A stretch of 21,498 bases of DNA from an uncultured Bacteroidales bacterium (GTDB lineage: Bacteria; Bacteroidota; Bacteroidia; Bacteroidales; Muribaculaceae): contig CAMWNL010000001.1 in assembly GCA_947175585.1 (NCBI GenBank), forward strand, positions 1 through 21,498. Direction: 5' to 3'. The position numbers and the translations under genes were made by a program. Under the pieces are notes generated by a model. It searched no databases, had not been told where the DNA came from, and saw only the letters and a program-made list of their open reading frames with translations. Shown piece after piece: positions 17,101 through 21,498 of the stretch. Numbering within the stretch: position 1 is the first letter of the stretch; the number at the start of each line of letters is the position of its first letter.

Positions 17101-19338
17101 ATGCGACGTTCTTACCTTATATGTTTTACAGCTCTCCTATCAATGTCAGGAGCAGCTCAAAATAAGATTGACTACACCGGCCGTTTGATTATTGATGCTA
17201 CTCGCAATGCTTCAAGCATTTCACGATCTGATAATCTGACACGTGTTGTTAGTCTGCCCTATGATATTTCACCCGAACAAAAATATACTACCATTGTAAC
17301 CTTCGACTCCGATTCGGCTTATTTAAATCCTGACAGCATTGAGGTTGTTTCACGACGTGGCAAAATGGCTATTGTACGCGTTACAGCTCTTGAGATGCAA
17401 AAATTGGCTGAGATGCCCCAAGTTTTACAAGTTTCAGTGGGTAGCGAAGTCAGACCTATGATGAATACCGTCCGCGAAACTACAGGTGTCAATGCACTCC
17501 AGACTGGCGCCGGTGACCTCAATGGCTCAAAATACACCGGTTCTGGTGTCATTGCCGGTATCATGGACATGGGTCTTGACGTTAATAACATCAACTTCCT
17601 CGATGAAGATGGCGAACCTCGCACCAAAATATTATGGTCTCTCAGTCGTTCAGGTGCCGCGAGCACTTACGACACTCCTCAAAAAATCAAAAACTTTTCC
17701 ACAGATTCAAGGGTCGAATCTCACGGCACCCACGTACTTGGCATCATGGCTGGCAGCTATAATGGTCCTGCCGAATATGCTTTCATCAACACTCGCAATA
17801 ATCTTCAGGTGAAAAAACAGAATGGCGCAAACTCTGCTATTCCTTATTATGGCATTGCTACCGATGCTGAGCTTGCAGTCGCTTGTGGCGCATTCACCGG
17901 TTCTAATGTCGAACTCGGCGTTGATAAAGTCGTTAACTATGCTAAAGAGCAGGGCAAACCCAGTGTTGTCAACGTTTCTATTGGCAATACGATTGGTCCG
18001 CACGACGGCACTGATGCTCGCTCTCAATGGTTCGCTTCGTTAGGCGAAGAGTCTATAATCTGTATTGCTGCCGGCAACGATGGCGATCTTCCAGTATCAA
18101 TTAGCAAAACTTTTGACGATGAACCCCTTCGTACATTCGTTTCTGACGGTTCTACTGGCGAAGGACAAGTTGAATTTTGGGGCAACGATGACCGCACATT
18201 CACTGTCCGCTTCATTGCTAAAAACCGTAACACTGGCGAAGAAGTGTACTCCTACACGCTCGATAAGAACCTCGAAGGTAAGACTATCTCTATCACCGGT
18301 AGTTATTACACCGCACCCGAGTATATCCATGATCCCCAGTTTGACAAAGCTTTTGGCACTATGTCAGCTCTAATTTTATCATCAAACATTGACTCCAATA
18401 ATAATCGTTATTCTGTATCTGCTTCCCTTCAGCTTTCGGGATCTTCTTCAGTAATCGCGCCTGCTTTTGAAGTCATCGCATCTCCGGGACAACGTGTTGA
18501 CGCTTATGCTAACGGCGGCTTGTATTTTTCGTCTCTTGGCACTGAAGGCTATACTGATGGCACCCCTGACTGTTCCATTAACGGACTCGCTTGCGGAGAA
18601 AACGTTCTTGTCGTTGGCTCATACACCAATGTTGAGTCTTGGCCCACATTAAATGGAACATACCATTATAATAACTTTCCTGTGAAAGGCGCTATTAGTT
18701 CTTTTTCAAGCTATGGTGAGACTTTTGATGGCAGGCTGCTTCCCGACGTTTGCGCCCCTGGTGGCTCAGTCATTGCCTCTTACAGCAAGTACTATGCCGA
18801 AGGAAGCTCCTTCGACCAAAAGACACTGACCGGTATCTATACCGGCGAAAAGCGTAATAGCTACTGGGGAGAGATGCAGGGCACATCTATGGCCTGCCCC
18901 GTAGCTGCCGGTATTATTGCAACTTGGTTAGAAGCTGACCCTTCCCTCACAATCGACAATATTAAAGACATTATTGCTCACACTGCTGTTCATGATGAAT
19001 TCACGGCTATTGAACCTGACCGCTGGGGAGCCGGAAAGATTGACGCTCTTGCTGGACTTAAGTATATTCTCGGCCTAACAGGAGGCGTTAATGACATCAC
19101 GTTGGAGCAACATGAAGCTATCGTAACATTCACCGGCAACAGAACTTTAGAGATTTTCATCCATGATGCTACCAACGCAACGGCCAATCTTTATTCTCTG
19201 GCTGGCACTCGCGTCGCAACCGCCTCTGCTGCTGGAAATACTGTTAATCTTTCAGCTGACAACGCGGCCCCGGGCGTCTATCTTCTAAAAATTGAAGGAG
19301 GTAACAAACCCGAGACAAGAAAAATAGCTATAGACTAA
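17101..19338 (+). CDS. Secreted S8 (subtilisin-type) serine protease with C-terminal sorting-type domain
   Basis: Predicted extracellular or surface endopeptidase of 745 residues. The signal peptide is residues 1-19 or 20 (cleavage around GAA-Q-N). Residues about 60-115 look like an I9-type inhibitory propeptide (KYTTIVTFDSDSAYL ... MAIVRVTALEMQKLAEMPQV). The catalytic triad is complete: Asp156 in GIMDMGLD, His208 in SHGTHVLGIMAGS and Ser596 in GTSMACPVAAG, with oxyanion Asn326 in AAGNDGD. Between Asn326 and Ser596 lies a mostly beta insertion (about 335-480), a common variation in Bacteroidota S8 enzymes. The end (about 678-745: LYSLAGTRV, then PGVYLLKIEGGNKPETRKIA) fits a type IX secretion sorting domain of type A. 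It follows the SusCD-lipoprotein genes in the same direction but behind a terminator, and no clear own promoter was found. A role in making peptides for the SusCD pair is inferred. Confidence 0.9.
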   Translation: MRRSYLICFTALLSMSGAAQNKIDYTGRLIIDATRNASSISRSDNLTRVVSLPYDISPEQKYTTIVTFDSDSAYLNPDSIEVVSRRGKMAIVRVTALEMQKLAEMPQVLQVSVGSEVRPMMNTVRETTGVNALQTGAGDLNGSKYTGSGVIAGIMDMGLDVNNINFLDEDGEPRTKILWSLSRSGAASTYDTPQKIKNFSTDSRVESHGTHVLGIMAGSYNGPAEYAFINTRNNLQVKKQNGANSAIPYYGIATDAELAVACGAFTGSNVELGVDKVVNYAKEQGKPSVVNVSIGNTIGPHDGTDARSQWFASLGEESIICIAAGNDGDLPVSISKTFDDEPLRTFVSDGSTGEGQVEFWGNDDRTFTVRFIAKNRNTGEEVYSYTLDKNLEGKTISITGSYYTAPEYIHDPQFDKAFGTMSALILSSNIDSNNNRYSVSASLQLSGSSSVIAPAFEVIASPGQRVDAYANGGLYFSSLGTEGYTDGTPDCSINGLACGENVLVVGSYTNVESWPTLNGTYHYNNFPVKGAISSFSSYGETFDGRLLPDVCAPGGSVIASYSKYYAEGSSFDQKTLTGIYTGEKRNSYWGEMQGTSMACPVAAGIIATWLEADPSLTIDNIKDIIAHTAVHDEFTAIEPDRWGAGKIDALAGLKYILGLTGGVNDITLEQHEAIVTFTGNRTLEIFIHDATNATANLYSLAGTRVATASAAGNTVNLSADNAAPGVYLLKIEGGNKPETRKIAID

Positions 19339-19364
19339 TTTTTCATAAAGACTCCTCCCCCCAC

Positions 19365-19403
19365 AACAGTCGCAACCTTTCCGGTTGCGACTGTTCCTTT
19401 TTT
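19365..19403 (+). terminator. Intrinsic terminator after the protease gene
   Basis: AACAGTCGCAACC (19365-19377) and GGTTGCGACTGTT (19383-19395) form a perfect 13-bp stem with a 5-nt loop. Two C residues and six T residues follow (19398-19403). It starts 27 nt after the protease stop and closes the sus-like block before the sdh promoter. Confidence 0.9.
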
Positions 19404-19456
19404 ATCCAATCAGCACTTAACGCCTGAAACTTTTTTAAAGAAATTTTTCGTTAATT

Positions 19457-19488
19457 ATTGGCTGCAAAGCGATTTTGCATTACCTTTG
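19457..19488 (+). promoter_or_regulatory. Bacteroidota-type promoter of the sdh/frd operon
   Basis: ATTG (19457-19460) and TACCTTTG (19481-19488) are 20 nt apart. The -7 box matches TAnnTTTG exactly, and the -33 box matches TTTG at three of four bases. Transcription would start near 19493, giving a leader of about 58 nt before the cytochrome b ATG. The position directly after a strong terminator supports an independent operon. Confidence 0.65.
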
Positions 19489-19550
19489 CAGTGACATTAT
19501 CACGAATTAACATTACAATTTCTTATAATCAATTCTAAATCAATCATCTT

Positions 19551-20567
19551 ATGTGGTTAACAAGCTCATCTATAGGAAGGAAGTTTGTGATGGCTATCAC
19601 AGGTATCTGCCTTGTCCTATTCGTAACTTTTCACGTGTTGATGAACGCAGTCGCCCTGATTTGGCCTACAGCCTACAATCTCGTCTGCGAATTCCTCGGT
19701 GCTAACTGGTATGCGCTCATCGCTTCTGCCGGTCTCGCCGCTCTGTTCATCATTCACATTATTTATGCATGCTGGCTCACCATCCAGAACCGTCGCGCCC
19801 GCGGTAACGACCGTTACTTGGTCAACACCCGTCCCCCTCAGGTTGAATGGTCGTCTAAAAACATGCTCGTGCTCGGTATCGTGATCCTTGCGTTCCTCGT
19901 CGTTCACCTGATCCAGTTCTGGCACAAGATGCAGTGGCAGGAACTCATGCACCACGAACTTTCTGTTCTGCCCCAGCTCAACGGCGCTCCCGTGCCTCCT
20001 GCATTCGGCACACTCTTCATCCAGATGGCGTTCCAGGAAGTGTGGACTCCTATTGTATATATCATCGGCTTCATCGCCCTCTGGTTCCACATGAACCACG
20101 GCTTCTGGTCAATGCTCCACTCTATTGGTTGGGACAACGGCATCTGGATCAACCGTCTCAAGACTATCGGTTGCTGGTGGACTTCTATCGTTGTGGCTCT
20201 CTTCATCGCTCAGGCTATCGTATTCACTGTTCGCGCTCATCAGAACTATTACACCGATAACATTGAGCTCCAGGAACAGTACAGCGAATTCTGGAAAGAA
20301 AAGAGCGCTGCCATCATCGAGAACTTCAACGCTGAAGCTCAGCAGGCTTTCGCTGATCTTGACCAGTCTAACCCCGTTGCCGCTCAGGCCGCTCAGACTA
20401 AATTCCTCCAGGAAAAAGCTCCTGCTTACGTAGCTGAAGCCACCGCTATCATCAACAGCGTTGAAAAGCAGTGTCCCGCTCTCAAGGCTCAGACTCTTGG
20501 CCAGCTCGAACAGTTCAAGAATTTCCTCGAACAAAACATCGCAACCTCTGAACAAACCGAAAACTAA
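19551..20567 (+). CDS. sdhC: Succinate dehydrogenase/fumarate reductase cytochrome b subunit with long C-terminal tail
   Basis: Membrane anchor and di-heme quinone-reacting subunit of the succinate:quinone oxidoreductase (b558 family), which in gut Bacteroidales usually works as fumarate reductase. It has 338 residues. Five hydrophobic helices lie at about 13-35, 54-77, 103-124, 163-186 and 209-230. Histidines inside or next to them, His28, His69, His119 and His180/His183, are the likely heme ligands by comparison with Wolinella-type FrdC. The family I know ends shortly after helix five, at about 220-230 residues. Here a hydrophilic, Ala/Gln/Glu-rich, helix-predicting tail of about 105 residues follows (233-338: LQEQYSEFWKEK, AEAQQAFADLDQ, LGQLEQFKNFLEQ). 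With a cytoplasmic N-terminus and five helices, the tail should be periplasmic. It is followed 12 nt later by the flavoprotein gene. The frd versus sdh symbol is a matter of convention. Confidence 0.92.
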   Translation: MWLTSSSIGRKFVMAITGICLVLFVTFHVLMNAVALIWPTAYNLVCEFLGANWYALIASAGLAALFIIHIIYACWLTIQNRRARGNDRYLVNTRPPQVEWSSKNMLVLGIVILAFLVVHLIQFWHKMQWQELMHHELSVLPQLNGAPVPPAFGTLFIQMAFQEVWTPIVYIIGFIALWFHMNHGFWSMLHSIGWDNGIWINRLKTIGCWWTSIVVALFIAQAIVFTVRAHQNYYTDNIELQEQYSEFWKEKSAAIIENFNAEAQQAFADLDQSNPVAAQAAQTKFLQEKAPAYVAEATAIINSVEKQCPALKAQTLGQLEQFKNFLEQNIATSEQTEN

Positions 20568-20579
20568 TTTCTCAGAAAT

Positions 20580-21498
20580 ATGGCAAATCTAACCAATCTC
20601 GAGGGTATGATTGACTCTACCCCCATTATGAAGGACTTCGCCGATATCGAATCCTCAAAGCTTCCGGAGTATCAGATCGACTCTAAGATCCCCGAAGGAC
20701 CGATCGCTGAGAAATGGACCAACTACAAGGCTCACCAGAAACTCGTTAACCCTGCCAACAAACGTAATCTCGACATTATCGTTGTCGGCACAGGTCTCGC
20801 CGGCGCTTCGGCCGCTTCTACTCTCGGCGAACTCGGTTTCAACGTCAAGAACTTCTGCATCCAGGACAGCCCCCGTCGAGCTCACTCTATTGCCGCTCAG
20901 GGTGGTATCAACGCAGCCAAAAATTATCAGAACGACGGTGACTCTGTATATCGTCTCTTCTACGACACTGTAAAGGGTGGTGACTTCCGCTCTCGCGAGG
21001 CTAACGTTTACCGCCTCGCCGAAGTGTCTAACAATATCATCGACCAGTGCGTTCAGCAGGGCGTTCCCTTCGCTCGCGAATACGGCGGTCTCCTCGCCAA
21101 CCGTTCTTTCGGCGGCGCACAGGTGTCTCGTACATTCTATGCTAAAGGTCAGACCGGCCAGCAGCTCCTTCTCGGCGCTTATGCTTCGCTCAACCGCCAG
21201 ATTCAGAAAGGCACAGTGAAGTCTTACAACCGTCGCGAAATGATGGACATCGTCATGATCGACGGCCGCGCTCGCGGTATCATCGTCCGCAATCTCGTTA
21301 CCGGCGAAATCGAACGCTACGCTGCTCACGCCGTTGTGCTCGCAACCGGTGGTTACGGCCGCGCATTCTTCCTTTCTACCAACGCTATGGGCTGCAACGG
21401 TTCTGCTGCTGTTCAGGCATTTAAGAAAGGTGCTTACCTCGCCAACCTCGCCTTCACTCAGATCCACCCCACCTGTATCCCCGTTCACGGTGAAGACC
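20580..21498 (+). CDS. sdhA: Succinate dehydrogenase/fumarate reductase flavoprotein subunit, 3' end cut by window
   Basis: Catalytic FAD subunit interconverting succinate and fumarate on the cytoplasmic face. An open frame of 306 codons runs to the window edge. [14 protein letters not shown] (66-79) is the FAD dinucleotide-binding fold. [15 protein letters not shown] (99-113) holds His102, the expected site of covalent FAD attachment. [20 protein letters not shown] (174-193) and FTQIHPT (about 292-298) are conserved active-site regions of this class. The form resembles the Bacteroidota/epsilon-type enzyme that pairs with a single five-helix cytochrome b. The chosen ATG (20580) gives about 32 residues before [14 protein letters not shown], the point near which I recall Bacteroides homologs starting; ATGs at codons 10 and 17 are alternatives. 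The iron-sulfur subunit gene is expected next but lies outside the window. Confidence 0.95.
   Translation, partial: MANLTNLEGMIDSTPIMKDFADIESSKLPEYQIDSKIPEGPIAEKWTNYKAHQKLVNPANKRNLDIIVVGTGLAGASAASTLGELGFNVKNFCIQDSPRRAHSIAAQGGINAAKNYQNDGDSVYRLFYDTVKGGDFRSREANVYRLAEVSNNIIDQCVQQGVPFAREYGGLLANRSFGGAQVSRTFYAKGQTGQQLLLGAYASLNRQIQKGTVKSYNRREMMDIVMIDGRARGIIVRNLVTGEIERYAAHAVVLATGGYGRAFFLSTNAMGCNGSAAVQAFKKGAYLANLAFTQIHPTCIPVHGED

Noticed and set aside
20655..21488. Minus-strand open frame of 277 codons near the right end
   Set aside because: It lies opposite the clear flavoprotein gene and results from that gene's strong codon bias; no family resemblance.
1..21498. CRISPR arrays, tRNA or rRNA genes, insertion sequences, integrases
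   Set aside because: No repeat-spacer pattern, cloverleaf-like stretch, terminal inverted repeats or transposase/integrase motif was seen on either strand.

Overview
The window reads as chromosomal DNA of a Bacteroidota bacterium of the order Bacteroidales, and a Muribaculaceae-like gut lineage is my best guess. Three things support this. There is a SusC/SusD outer-membrane pair. Four promoter-like sites match the Bacteroidota -33 TTTG / -7 TAnnTTTG pattern, and purine-rich ribosome-binding sites are absent. The ilvD-ilvB-ilvN-acyl-ACP thioesterase-ilvC gene order is, as I recall it, typical of Bacteroidales. The family-level guess is inference only.

Layout. Bases 1-3414, minus strand: parE (topoisomerase IV subunit B), then coaD overlapping its end, then a glycosyltransferase cut by the window edge. 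These look like one transcript from a promoter at about 3455-3486. Bases 3588-9539, minus strand: a compact branched-chain amino-acid operon, ilvD-ilvB-ilvN-thioesterase-ilvC. It has a good promoter (9577-9608), very short or overlapping junctions and a long hairpin after ilvC (3520-3565). Bases 9540-10031: a non-coding divergent promoter region. Bases 10032-19338, plus strand: a SusC-like transporter, a SusD-like lipoprotein, a two-copy-domain surface lipoprotein and a secreted S8 (subtilisin-type) protease with a C-terminal sorting-type domain. A strong intrinsic terminator separates the lipoprotein gene from the protease gene, and a second one closes the block. Bases 19551-21498, plus strand: the start of a succinate dehydrogenase/fumarate reductase operon, with the cytochrome b subunit followed by the flavoprotein subunit, which is cut by the window edge.

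How the genes fit together. The ilv operon carries the shared isoleucine/valine steps, from acetohydroxyacid synthesis through isomeroreduction to dehydration, with a thioesterase that releases fatty acids from ACP. The SusCD block has no glycoside hydrolase, but it has a protease predicted to be exported. I therefore read it as a candidate protein/peptide acquisition locus (RagAB-like logic) rather than a glycan locus. This is the most interesting part of the window. The next most interesting is the cytochrome b subunit, which carries a roughly 105-residue hydrophilic helical tail not expected in the family. No tRNA, rRNA, CRISPR array, insertion sequence or phage gene was seen.
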